Source of the DNA: Hoylesella saccharolytica JCM 17484
Lineage (GTDB): Bacteria; Bacteroidota; Bacteroidia; Bacteroidales; Bacteroidaceae
NCBI RefSeq assembly: GCF_000614205.1
Contig: NZ_BAKN01000002.1
Span: forward strand, 227,397 to 291,396
Length of the DNA stretch: 64,000 nt
Direction of reading: 5' to 3'
Part shown: positions 17,534 through 27,000 of the stretch, in pieces
Position numbering within the stretch: position 1 is the first letter of the stretch
Layout of the letters: each line of letters starts with the position of its first letter
The notes under the pieces: model-generated
The model's database searches: none
What the model was told of the DNA's origin: nothing
What the model saw: the letters and a program-made list of their open reading frames with translations, nothing else
Position numbers and translations under genes: made by a program

Positions 17534-19211
17534 CGGTAAAAATGCCGAAGTTATCGAGTTTCATACCACATTTGGTTAATCCATAAAAAGCAAAAAGGCT
17601 GTCCAGTTCGCGTTGCGAACGACGTCGCATAATCCAATCACGCTCTTGATGACTGTTTAATACGAAAGCTATCATTTTTAACTGAGGGTGCCAAGGCTGA
17701 CCAGTATAGACCAAAAAACCGCCCGGTTGCAGTGCAGATAAAGCGCCGGAGATGGCGTTACAAACAAGTTCGTTATCACCAAAAAGCTCGAATATACCGG
17801 AAATAATAACGATATTAGGGGCAAAATTCAGCTGTCGATATGAGTCTTTATTAAAACAATCAAGACGGGTAAACCGTATATTTTGAAGTCCTTGCTGTTG
17901 TATCTGTGCCTCGCCGAAAGCAATGTTTGCTTCCGAAAAATCGTTTATAACCACTTCTATTTCAGGAAACTTGCGCTTGATGTCGAACAAATAATTACCC
18001 GTTCCACCGGCTATGTCGAGTATTTTCACGGGTTCATTGCGCTGTTTGAGCGTTTTAATACGTTCTTCTACGGTTGCGATGAGATGCTCTCGGCGTATTC
18101 TTACTCCTCGCCAACCAATGGCATCAAGATAACCTCTGTCTATCCATCGCCCAATTGGTCCGCATCCCTGTGCTTGGTTGCGATAAACATAATCGAGAGA
18201 CATACCCGAATCAAAACCACATTTTAGTCCTATACGCATTCCTTTACTAAGAAATCCCAAGTGATGGAGCATCCATTTCTGTATCCGAAAGCCCCAACGT
18301 TCAATTCGGGGAAGCATATTCAGAGCCATTTTGTTATACTCGTCAACTGTAAATTTATCTGGCATACAGGTCGTTGGCGGCTGTTCGAGTGAGAAACAGC
18401 GGTTAATAAACTCAGCGATAGGATTGTAAACCTGTTCACGTTGCGTTTCAAACAATAGCCCGTGATAAAACCCTTTGAGCTTGATAAACCGCTTTTGGGT
18501 GGAGCTGATATCAACAAAAAACCGCTTTTGCATATCGTCTTTCACCACGTAATCTTTTCCGGCAGAGAGCAAGAGCGTAGGTATGGTAATGGCAGCAGCA
18601 TCTTCTACGATACGCTTTCCTGCTTTCAGCAAATCCAAGAGATAGTGCGCGTCAATTTCTCGAGTAATTAGCGGGTCGGTGTCGTACGCCTTTTGTTGTT
18701 CTACATCATGTGTCAACACCTTCGATTTTACATAGCTGGGCACCGTAAGGTGTTTGAAAAGCCGTGCTGCCAAAGCAATTCCCGTCTTTGCAAAAGGCAC
18801 ATATAACTTAATGGTAAACGCAGGAGCAAGAAGTGCCATACCGGCAATACGGGGCGCAAAGTCGTGACACCACGCCGAAACAATTACGCCTGCAATGCTG
18901 TTAGCCACCACAAAGATGTCTCTCTCAACAATTCCATACTGTTCATGGAGGTATTTTACGAAAGCATCCAAGTCGCGTACATAGTCCATAAAATGGGGCG
19001 AAACGGGTTGCGAAGTATGCCCCAGTCCACGCATATCAAAGCCAAAGATGTTGAAATGAGCAAATTGCTCGTTCTCGGCAAAGGCTTGCAAACGTCCCGA
19101 ATGTTCGTGTCCGCGATGCAATATCACAATGGTCTTCTGTGAAGGGTTGTAATTCCACACCCTATAAAAAATATCTGCGTTGTCAAAACTCTTAAATGTT
19201 CCTGTTTCCAT
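17514..19211 (-). CDS. YnbC-like alpha/beta hydrolase fused to a SAM methyltransferase
   Basis: A 565-residue two-domain protein. Residues 1-275 are a lysophospholipase-type alpha/beta hydrolase: TIVILHRGHEHSGR, Ser105 in VVANSIAGV, Asp220 in SAGKDYVV, His250 in FYHGLLFE. The nucleophile elbow lacks the usual glycines (ANSIA rather than GxSxG). Residues ~285-565 are a class I methyltransferase with motif I VKILDIAGGTGNY (395-407). The same fusion, to my recollection, is YnbC of E. coli. It starts 20 bases inside the preceding phosphatase gene and is the last of a five-gene operon. The combination suggests turnover or modification of a phospholipid head group; the substrate is unknown. Confidence 0.85.
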   Translation of the reverse strand: METGTFKSFDNADIFYRVWNYNPSQKTIVILHRGHEHSGRLQAFAENEQFAHFNIFGFDMRGLGHTSQPVSPHFMDYVRDLDAFVKYLHEQYGIVERDIFVVANSIAGVIVSAWCHDFAPRIAGMALLAPAFTIKLYVPFAKTGIALAARLFKHLTVPSYVKSKVLTHDVEQQKAYDTDPLITREIDAHYLLDLLKAGKRIVEDAAAITIPTLLLSAGKDYVVKDDMQKRFFVDISSTQKRFIKLKGFYHGLLFETQREQVYNPIAEFINRCFSLEQPPTTCMPDKFTVDEYNKMALNMLPRIERWGFRIQKWMLHHLGFLSKGMRIGLKCGFDSGMSLDYVYRNQAQGCGPIGRWIDRGYLDAIGWRGVRIRREHLIATVEERIKTLKQRNEPVKILDIAGGTGNYLFDIKRKFPEIEVVINDFSEANIAFGEAQIQQQGLQNIRFTRLDCFNKDSYRQLNFAPNIVIISGIFELFGDNELVCNAISGALSALQPGGFLVYTGQPWHPQLKMIAFVLNSHQERDWIMRRRSQRELDSLFAFYGLTKCGMKLDNFGIFTVSYGTK

Positions 19212-20484
19212 TTTTATCTCTGGTTAAATTCTTACTTATCGTTAACAGCACCGCTTCACCTATTCGGCGACTCCGAAAACGGCCCATTGCACAATGAATA
19301 TATAGTTTTCGAGGCATTTCATCGGCCTTTATCTTCTCTAACACTGCATTTACAATACGTTCCTGAAAGGCTTTGGGGATAGTGGCAATATCCAAAAGCG
19401 GGAAGCAATGATAATCTGCCGATGTGCGAAAGTAGGCGTTTTCGGGTAATTCGGCTGAAAGGTCGAACACCGAAACCTCTCCCAACAGGGCGAATTTCCG
19501 CGCAGAACGGCATGAAAGCAAGCCTCCAACGAAGATGTTGGGTGCAATTTCTACAGGTGCCTGACGAGAAAACAACCACAATAGGCGATACACTGTGATA
19601 TAGGGAAAATAGAAAACATAACGCAAAAAACCGATGCGGCCGTGGTCGTCTTTAAGAAAATGCCGATTAGAGCGATAATAAGCACGGCCCAATAAGAGTA
19701 AGACGAGTATGCCCCACAACAAAAAAATACTGCATAAAACCGAATGTTCGATGGCAAACAACAACGCCGTCAGCCCCACGGCGGCAACAAAAAAGTAAAC
19801 CTTTGCTATTTGTTGGTTACGCTTTTTACGGTAAGGAAACATCCATAACGTCAGAAAACCTGCCGCCAAGCCGGTAGTAACATCGATGAAATGGTGCTGA
19901 TATACCAAAAGGGTAGACAGCATTAACAACACCAACCACATTCTCAGAAAGTTTCTGAACCTGCTATTTCGCACCCCACTCCAAAAAATACAGGCATAAC
20001 CTATATGTAAAGACGGAGCCTGATTAAAAGGTGTATCGTACGTATTGATGAAAGAAAACAGGATATGGGCTGTTTCCGGACGTACAAAACTTTGTTTTAA
20101 CGGAAAGATAATAAAACAAATTCCCGATAAAATGGTTATAAAAACGATGCGTTTACTTAATGTCGACAGTTGCCGAAAGGTATTGCAAAGGAAGAAAACC
20201 CATATAAAAAACACCACACTACTGCTATAAAAATAGATGGCAAAAGGTACAAACGGTATGGCTTTTTCAAACGAAAAGCAAAGCGAAGACACCTCTTTAA
20301 GCGATGCTGCATAGCTTGCAGCAAAAGTATAAACAGCATAGAATACACCCCAACAAATAACAAGGGCGATGTATTTGCTTGCTTGCAAGCATTTGTTATC
20401 TATACCGCAACGCTGCATCAAACCGTTTGGCAAGGGCTGTTTACTCGCCCATACCGTTTTGTCGTTTATTTGGGAATGCTCCAT
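19192..20484 (-). CDS. YnbD-like PAP2 phosphatase fused to a dual-specificity phosphatase
   Basis: A 430-residue protein when started at the ATG at 20484 (MEHSQINDK), which is the length I recall for E. coli YnbD; a start 12 codons earlier is possible. An N-terminal multi-pass membrane half carries PAP2 motifs of the PSLH subclass (NQAPSLHIGYACIFWSG and YQHHFIDVTTGLAAG). The C-terminal soluble half ends with the PTP loop IHCAMGRFRSRR (HCx5R; Cys398 in this numbering). Both halves are phosphatases that use different chemistry, suggesting removal of phosphate from a lipid. It overlaps the SDR gene upstream by 19 bases and the YnbC-like gene downstream by 20. Confidence 0.85.
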   Translation of the reverse strand: MEHSQINDKTVWASKQPLPNGLMQRCGIDNKCLQASKYIALVICWGVFYAVYTFAASYAASLKEVSSLCFSFEKAIPFVPFAIYFYSSSVVFFIWVFFLCNTFRQLSTLSKRIVFITILSGICFIIFPLKQSFVRPETAHILFSFINTYDTPFNQAPSLHIGYACIFWSGVRNSRFRNFLRMWLVLLMLSTLLVYQHHFIDVTTGLAAGFLTLWMFPYRKKRNQQIAKVYFFVAAVGLTALLFAIEHSVLCSIFLLWGILVLLLLGRAYYRSNRHFLKDDHGRIGFLRYVFYFPYITVYRLLWLFSRQAPVEIAPNIFVGGLLSCRSARKFALLGEVSVFDLSAELPENAYFRTSADYHCFPLLDIATIPKAFQERIVNAVLEKIKADEMPRKLYIHCAMGRFRSRRIGEAVLLTISKNLTRDKNGNRNI

Positions 20485-21221
20485 AAAGTCTTTCGGTGCA
20501 TAAAAGCCGATAACAAACAAGTGGGTAAAAGCGAAAGAAAAGCGATGGAAAGGCGCATTTTTGGCGGAAACACCACCTGTGCTTTGCGCTGCGCTATGGC
20601 CTTTGTCATTGTTTCAACAGCCCGATTTAAGGGCATGCAGAACGGACATTTGGAAAGGTTGTTACGGTATATCTCTCTCAATCGTGGCGTGTCTATGTAG
20701 CCCGGAACAAGTGTTGTAACCGTTATTTGATAGTCGGCCAAGCTTCGGCGATAAGCATCGGCTATCTGTATCAACGCTCTTTTGCACTTGGCATATACGC
20801 TTGCGCACGGATAATGCAGCAATCCTGCCACCGAAGCAATCACTACCAAATGTCCGCCAGATGCTTTCATCGTTTCTCGTGCCACTTCCATCGCATTCAA
20901 TGCACCCGCGATATTAACCTTCAACATTTGTGAAGTCTGCTCAAAATCCACTTCTTCAGTAACGCCGTTACGGTAATATCCGGCAGCAACAATCATCATG
21001 TCCAACCCCTTATCGGCGCAAAACACTTCTACGGCTGCGGTTAATGCGTCCTTATCACACACATCCAGCTGGTAGGCAAGCAACAGTTTGTTAACCTCAT
21101 CACTCCTGTCTATTCGTGCCGTATCTCGTCCGCACACCCCTACCCGATGACCTTCGGCAGCATAAAACCGCGCCAAGGCCAAGCCGATTCCCGATGTTCC
21201 GCCCGTAATAAAGATGTTCAT
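20466..21221 (-). CDS. Short-chain dehydrogenase/reductase
   Basis: A 251-residue SDR. The cofactor loop is TGGTSGIG (6-13). The active site has Ser130 (VVIASVAG) with Tyr143 and Lys147 (SVYAKCKRAL). The C-terminus has a hydrophobic stretch (LSIAFLSLLPTCLLSAFMH) that could lie on the membrane. It should oxidise or reduce a carbonyl or alcohol with NAD(P). It overlaps the patatin-like gene by four bases (ATGA) and the phosphatase gene by 19 bases, so it belongs to the five-gene operon; the context suggests a lipid or sphingoid-like substrate, which is inference. Confidence 0.9.
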   Translation of the reverse strand: MNIFITGGTSGIGLALARFYAAEGHRVGVCGRDTARIDRSDEVNKLLLAYQLDVCDKDALTAAVEVFCADKGLDMMIVAAGYYRNGVTEEVDFEQTSQMLKVNIAGALNAMEVARETMKASGGHLVVIASVAGLLHYPCASVYAKCKRALIQIADAYRRSLADYQITVTTLVPGYIDTPRLREIYRNNLSKCPFCMPLNRAVETMTKAIAQRKAQVVFPPKMRLSIAFLSLLPTCLLSAFMHRKTLWSIPK

Positions 21222-22258
21222 ACCTGTTTGTTTTTAAAATGTTGGGCAACCCTATCGTATCCGTATTGCCATTGAAAGTCCATATCTTCTACAAACTGCG
21301 CATAGGTTTTGGGCAGTTTCAGTTCTACTTGGAGTTTCAGAAGATTGATGTTTTTCTCGATGTAATGGCCCGAAAGTACTTGGTTCATGTCGGCCGTGTC
21401 TACCCAGTAGTTCACCGAATGCGTCATCACTTCTTGTAATCGGCGGTTTCCACTATATCCAAATACGGCTCTAATAAGTGCCTCGTCGATGGTGCCAAAA
21501 CCCTTTTTCTTCTCAAAGAAAATTGTTTCGCCAAGTTGTTCGGCCAGTTCTATGGGCATCAAATCAACAATTCCGCCCGCAAAATAGGCGCCGTTGTAAT
21601 GTACGGGCTGAACGTAGAACATGTCCGAAACAGATATTCGGGTGGCAATGGGTAAGGGAACATCTTGAAACAGCTCAACTTGCGAGTCGATGGCACTACC
21701 CTCATAGCTTTTAAAATTGCAGTTAACAGCCTGCAAATTGATGTTTCTAGCTGTCTCGGCATCGGTAAAAAGCACCTTCCTATAAAGTTTTCTTCCGTTT
21801 CTTTCTTTACCGATGTCGGCCCTGTCAAACAACAAACGGGCACCTACTACGATGGTGGGAAGGGTTGGCCGAACAGCCAACGAGGGCAAAAGCGGGCGTA
21901 TGTCGGTGGGCATGTCTACGATAAACTTATCGAAAATATTTTCGACATAAGGTGCATAGCATGTGTTTCGCACCTTGCGCTGACAATAGAGACCTATCTT
22001 ATACAGCATCTTAAACCGTGTCATTCGGGTGTTTTGCACAAAGCGATACAGTTCTTCCGACTGTATGAAGGCCTTTCGCTGCTCGTCGGTAGCAAACGAA
22101 TTGATGATGTTGGCAGCTATACTGCCACCGCAAGAGGCAATCAGCAGGTCGGGTTTTACGCCATAATGCTGCATCGCCGCATACATGCCGAGATACAAAG
22201 CATAACGTGTACCACCGCCAGAAAAAACCGCAACCGTTGGATAAGGTTTCTTTTTCAT
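21218..22258 (-). CDS. Patatin-like phospholipase with an altered catalytic dyad
   Basis: A 346-residue protein opening TVAVFSGGGTRYALYLGMYAAMQHYGVKPDLLIASCGGSIAANIIN. The oxyanion-hole GGGTR and Ser42 (IASCGGS, replacing GxSxG) are present. The family's catalytic Asp, normally in DG(G/A), is missing: the place reads YFAGGIVDLMP with Ala227 where Asp is expected; Asp232 lies five residues on. It may be a weak or inactive hydrolase, or may use another Asp. It starts 27 bases after the CDP-alcohol transferase gene and overlaps the SDR gene by four bases. It sits where ynbB (a cytidylyltransferase homologue) stands in E. coli. Confidence 0.85.
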   Translation of the reverse strand: MKKKPYPTVAVFSGGGTRYALYLGMYAAMQHYGVKPDLLIASCGGSIAANIINSFATDEQRKAFIQSEELYRFVQNTRMTRFKMLYKIGLYCQRKVRNTCYAPYVENIFDKFIVDMPTDIRPLLPSLAVRPTLPTIVVGARLLFDRADIGKERNGRKLYRKVLFTDAETARNINLQAVNCNFKSYEGSAIDSQVELFQDVPLPIATRISVSDMFYVQPVHYNGAYFAGGIVDLMPIELAEQLGETIFFEKKKGFGTIDEALIRAVFGYSGNRRLQEVMTHSVNYWVDTADMNQVLSGHYIEKNINLLKLQVELKLPKTYAQFVEDMDFQWQYGYDRVAQHFKNKQV

Positions 22259-22285
22259 ACTCCACTGCTTATCAATGGCATCGGT

Positions 22286-22912
22286 TTACGCAGGTGTTTG
22301 CGAACTTCCGCTTGCACCTAACGTCTTCTTTATCCTAATCCACGTGCTGACTAAAAGCAACAAATCGATAGCCCCAAAGATGTAAAGGGAACATCCTGAA
22401 AGGTTTATGCCAAACAAACAGACCACTCCGTAGAGGCCGAGAACGAAAGCACGGTCGCTCTTTCCCATCGGACCATCATACCGCCGTTCTGCCGACAGCA
22501 CCTTTCCCATCACTCCTGCGTATTCATTAATAATGCTGAGGGCAATGAAAGCCACAATAAAATAAAGGCTTTCGGGATGATACTTCAGCAGCGGAAAATA
22601 AATAATAGTGTCCGAAACGACATCACCCACTTCGTTTAACAACTCTCCTTTTCGGGTGATTTGATTGTAACGGCGAGCCATCATTCCGTCTAACGCATTC
22701 AGGGCCATACGTATCAGCAGTCCCACAGGCAGGCAGAGGTAGAGCCATGAACCCACATCGCCTGCAAACCAAAACAAAATTCCGATGACAAGAGAGAGGA
22801 TACAAGCCCACAAGGTGATTTGATTGGCGGTAACATTTGCACGATGCAACAACTCTAAAATAGGTGTTAAGATCCGTTGAAACTGCGGTTTGATGGAATA
22901 GACAGATATCAT
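22286..22912 (-). CDS. YnbA-like CDP-alcohol phosphatidyltransferase
   Basis: A 208-residue membrane protein with about six helices. The CDP-alcohol motif D1xxD2GxxARx8Gx3D3x3D4 reads N72-A-L-D75-G-M-M-A-R80...G89-E-L-L-N93-E-V-G-D97. The first and third of the four metal-binding Asp positions are Asn, while Asp101 is extra. I recall the same NALDGM...LNEVGD pattern in E. coli YnbA, so it is probably a feature of this subfamily. The enzyme should join a CDP-lipid to an alcohol acceptor. It is the first gene of the five-gene operon and the opening IKPQFQRILTPILELLHRANVTANQIT also resembles YnbA. Confidence 0.88.
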   Translation of the reverse strand: MISVYSIKPQFQRILTPILELLHRANVTANQITLWACILSLVIGILFWFAGDVGSWLYLCLPVGLLIRMALNALDGMMARRYNQITRKGELLNEVGDVVSDTIIYFPLLKYHPESLYFIVAFIALSIINEYAGVMGKVLSAERRYDGPMGKSDRAFVLGLYGVVCLFGINLSGCSLYIFGAIDLLLLVSTWIRIKKTLGASGSSQTPA

Positions 22913-23358
22913 AAATACTTTGTTTTACATGAATATATGCTTATATCGTTAACGTTTTTAATGCGAAAGCGTTTTCCTCAGGGTGTGATTAGTATTTGTT
23001 CGGAGCGGCACTGCATCTCAACTAGAAACTGTACTTATAACGGTAAAGGTAAAAATACTTTTTTAGATGAGCAATAAATGCAGTAAAAACTTGTCACGCC
23101 GTTGCTAAATACTGTTCTTTACACTGCTAAATTCCCTAAAACAGAAAGTAAGCAAAAAACCGAAGAAAGTTTTAAATCGTAAGTTGAACCCTTGTTAAGA
23201 AATAGGATGCAACCTCGCGAGAGTGTCAACGAAATCTTCCAACCTGTTCTTGGCTCATAAAATCGCAAGGATTTGGCGGTTATGTATTCCATTGATAATG
23301 AGTTATTTGCACGTTTAAGGACAATTTTTATCCGCCTTTTACCCCTTTAAAACGCCCT

Positions 23359-23461
23359 AAAACCATATTTTGGGAGGTACAAAAGCACAGGTTTTACCCT
23401 CTAAAACATCATCTTTTATCTCCTAAAAGCTATGCTTTTGCAACTCAAAACCTATGCTTAT
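23359..23461. repeat. 22-bp-period array, copy 2 (five units)
   Basis: Cores at 23359, 23381, 23403, 23425 and 23447: AAAACCATATTTTGG, AAAAGCACAGGTTTT, AAAACATCATCTTTT, AAAAGCTATGCTTTT, AAAACCTATGCTTAT, with 7-bp linkers. The right flank contains TTTTTGACCAAATAAACG and CTCTAGATTGGAAAA, closely matched on the right of copy 3. Confidence 0.88.
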
Positions 23462-23650
23462 GGATTTTCAGAGCTGATTTTTGACCAAATAAACGAAAAT
23501 ATTTCTCTAGATTGGAAAAGTGATTTGTAACAAAAAGAGAAAGCATGAAGTGTTCTTAAATGTTAAAAAAGTAACAAATTGTAAGCAACTTAAAGGTGAA
23601 AAAGCGAAGAGGTTAAAGGGCAAGTTGGAACGTATAAAGTTGAATGAGTG

Positions 23651-23738
23651 AAAAGGTGAAAGAGTGAAAAAATGGCTAACGCCCTTGCATTGTTATCTAA
23701 TATTGTGGCGGCCGTATCTTTTCACCCTTTCACCTTTT
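23651..23738. repeat. 20-bp inverted repeat with 48-base loop
   Basis: AAAAGGTGAAAGAGTGAAAA (23651-23670) and TTTTCACCCTTTCACCTTTT (23719-23738) are reverse complements with one mismatch. The right arm resembles the TTTCACTTTTTCACC tract inside the interspersed repeat elsewhere in the window. Confidence 0.7.
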
Positions 23739-23756
23739 GCCCCCTTTACTTTTACT

Positions 23757-23960
23757 TAAGTAGGTAAGGTAGGATATGGTAGGTTAAAGTAGGTGGCAGA
23801 AGACTCGCAAACATATCGTTCTTTATCATTCTTCTTTCATCCCTCATCCAAAACTTTGTCTTTTATTCCCCGCTCTATCTCCCCTTTTCAAGGAGAAAAG
23901 TACGCTGCATCACTACTTAAACAAGTTACAAGCCAGTAGCTCGTTTATTTTATAGGCTCC
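23757..23960. repeat. Degenerate copy of the interspersed repeat
   Basis: Pieces shared with the copies at 41.7 and 52.4 kb are present but rearranged: AGGTAAGGTAGGATATGGTA with AAGTAGGTGGCAG, then TCTCCCCTTTTCAAGGAG and GTACGCTGCATCACTACTTAAA. The order differs from intact copies. Confidence 0.55.
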
Positions 23961-24054
23961 TTATTTATTCTTAGAAAAGAGCCTCTTTATATCTCCAACT
24001 TCTCTCTATTTGTTGCAAAGAGGTAACTCCATACATCGCTCTTCTTTAAAAAGA

Positions 24055-24086
24055 AAAGGTAGGAAAAGGCTTTCCACCTACCCCTT
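24055..24086 (-). terminator. Candidate terminator of the hybrid sensor gene
   Basis: GGTAGG (24058-24063) and CCTACC (24077-24082) form a stem with flanking A:T pairs; on the minus strand it is followed by TTTTCTTTTT. It overlaps the stop codon region at 24085. Confidence 0.5.
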
Positions 24087-27000
24087 ATTGCTCCATAAAC
24101 TCTTTAGGCAGCAAGCCAAACTGTTTGTAAAAGCATTTAGTAAAGTAGGAAGGCGTGCTGAAACCCACTGTATAACACACCTCGTTAATTTTTAAATGAC
24201 CTTCTTTGAGTAGACGGGCAGCCCGTTTCAGTCGTTCCACTTTGATGTAATCGTTAGTAGAAAGATTGAGCGTGCCGCGTATTTTACGGTTTAAGTTGGT
24301 GCGACTCATATTCATTTCAAATGCCATTTTATCGACATTAAGATCGCTATTGGCCATATTCTTATCCATCACTTCACGTAGACGCTTCAGAAATTCGGCG
24401 TCTGCCTTACTGATAGATACGCTCTCAGAAGAGATGAAAGGCGAATCGGCATAAGCCTGTTTGATATTAGCACGGGTGGAAATAAGGGTTTGAATGGTGC
24501 TAAGCAAATAGTCCATAGAGAAGGGTTTAACAATGTAGTCGTCGGCTCCGTTCTCCATTCCCTGCATCTTAGCAGCCTCCATCGTCACTGCTGTAAGAAG
24601 AATAACCGGCACATGACTGTATTCAACGTTCTGTTTAACGGTTTTACAGAGTGTAAGACCATCCATCGGCTCCATCATAATATCAGAAACAATAGCGCTA
24701 ACCTCGTATTCTGCCAACACACGGAGCGCCTCTTCACCATCGGTAGCCGTAAGAACATCATATTCTTTTTGCAGTCTTTTCTTCTCATACTCGAGCATTT
24801 GTAAATTGTCTTCAACAACAAGAACGGTGTGTTCGTGTTGTTTGACAAACGCTTGCGGCGTTGTTTCCGAAGCGGTTTGCGCCTCTTCGTCTTGTTGCAG
24901 ACGTACCATATCGCCCTGTTCGATGGGCATCACCAGTTTGAAGGTGTTGAGAGCAGCATCGGGTTCGAGTGTTAAGCTACCCTGATGCAGCTCGGTTAAA
25001 GAGTGCGCCATTGCCAAACCGATACCTGTTCCGGTAGTGGTAGACCCGTTAACACCATCCATACGAAAGAAAGGTTCGAAGATTTTGCGGTGCATACTTT
25101 GCGGTATAAGGTTACCATCGTTGCACACAGTAAGCACAAAAGCATCATCGGTACGCTCAAGCGAAACACTTAACACCTTATCGCCATACTTTACCGCATT
25201 GTTAATGAGGTTACTTACAATTTTCGTTAAGCCCTCTCTATCAACGTAAGCATAGATATTTTCTTCTTTCATGGAGAAGTTGGCATGTACCCCTTTCTCA
25301 CGTATCACAGGAACAAAACGTTCGTACGTATCTTCAACAATTTTGTTGATGTTACAACGTTCAAAGTTCATTCGCATGCCATTGCTTTCTGCTTTTCGGA
25401 AATCCAATAGCTGATTGATGAGGTCGTTCAATCGATTGGTATTCTTAGACATTACGTCAAGATCTTCTTGTACACCTTTATCATCTATTTTTTTACTGTC
25501 GATGATGTTCTCAAGCGGTCCTTTGATAAGGGTGAGCGGTGTGCGAATTTCGTGCGCAACATTGGTAAAGAAATTGATTTTGCTTTGATATAGCTCCTGT
25601 TCTTTCTCATGTTCCAATCGCTCAAAGGCCAATTGACGCGCATGCTTTTGCCGTTTATGATAATACGCATAACCCTGCCAAAGCACTACGATAAAGATAA
25701 AAAGATAGAGTAATTTTGCCCAGAAAGAAAGTAAAAGGGGCGGTTCGATGGTGATGTCGAGCTGATAAGGCGCTTTTATCGATAAGTCGGCATCGCCCTT
25801 CATACGTACTAAAAGGGTGTAATGTCCGGCCGGCAAGTTACTGTAAGCGATGTAATTATCCAACCGAAGGTATTGCCATTCGTCGTCGTAACCCTTCAAC
25901 ATGTATTCCATTTGGCTTTGTCGGGGAGCGCTATAACCTAATGCCGCCATGCGGATAGAGAACGAATTTTGATTGGAGGCTAAGGAAAGAGCTTTTGTAA
26001 AGGTGATGCTCTGTGTGAGCGGACTATTCTCTGAGAAGTTATCAACAACAGAATTGCCTATTCGCAGTTCGGTGGCAAGGATGTCAGGACTATCAGTATT
26101 GGCCTTGCCGGCTGGTGGAAGAAAACGTACAAAACCGTTTAAACTGCCAAAATAGAGATATCCTTGTCGATCGACCAATGAGGAGGCATAATTAAACTGA
26201 TTGTCGAGCAGTCCGTTAGCGGTGGTATAATTCTTGGAGTTTTCGGTCTTCGGATCATAGCAAATCAATCCGTTATAGGTACTGAGCCACAGTTTGCCGG
26301 CCCTATCTTCGCGTATTTGAAATACCGTTTGTTCAGGTGCGTAGCGAGGAATGGGTACTTTTACAAACCTACCGGTACGCGGATGATAGCGGCAAATACC
26401 TGCATTCTGCGTACAAAACCAAAGATTATTGCGGCTGTCTTCATAGACATTGAGCACCTTATCAGACAATAATCCGGAATTGGAACGGGTATAATGTCGC
26501 CAGTTTCCGGTGATGTTGTCTCGGCAAAACACACCGCACACCTGCGTTACTACCCACAATCGGCCGGCAGTATCTTCAAAAACTTTATTGATAAGCACAA
26601 AAGGCACTTTATCGACATAATCAAAACCATTGGTGGAAGGGTTAAAACGACAGAGTCCACGAACAGTTCCGAACCACAGATCGCCCTGTGCTGACCGGCA
26701 GATAGAAAAGATGGTGTTGTCGCGTAAAGCACCCGGCTGACCATCTGCAAGGAAAGATTTCACCACCTTTCGGCTGTTCATATCAATTACTTTCAAGCCA
26801 TACGAAAACGTTCCAACCCACAACTGGCTGCCGTCAACGCATAAACCCTGAATGTTTGGAAAGTTAGCGCTCTCTGTAACATAAGCAAACTTACGCGAAG
26901 AAGGGTCGAAACAGTTTAAGCCGGCATCTTCTGTACCTATCCAAACCTTACCGTTGGCATCCAGTGTCATCTCCTTAATGCGCCTGCCATGTAAGGTTTC

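Larger units (their letters stand above)
22913..24084. other. 1.2-kb non-coding gap with array, hairpin and degenerate interspersed repeat
   Basis: The gap contains the five-unit array (23359-23461), a block (23462-23600) similar to the right flank of the array at 34.7 kb, a 20-bp inverted repeat (23651-23738) and degraded pieces of the interspersed repeat (23757-23960). No coding frame was seen. Confidence 0.6.
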
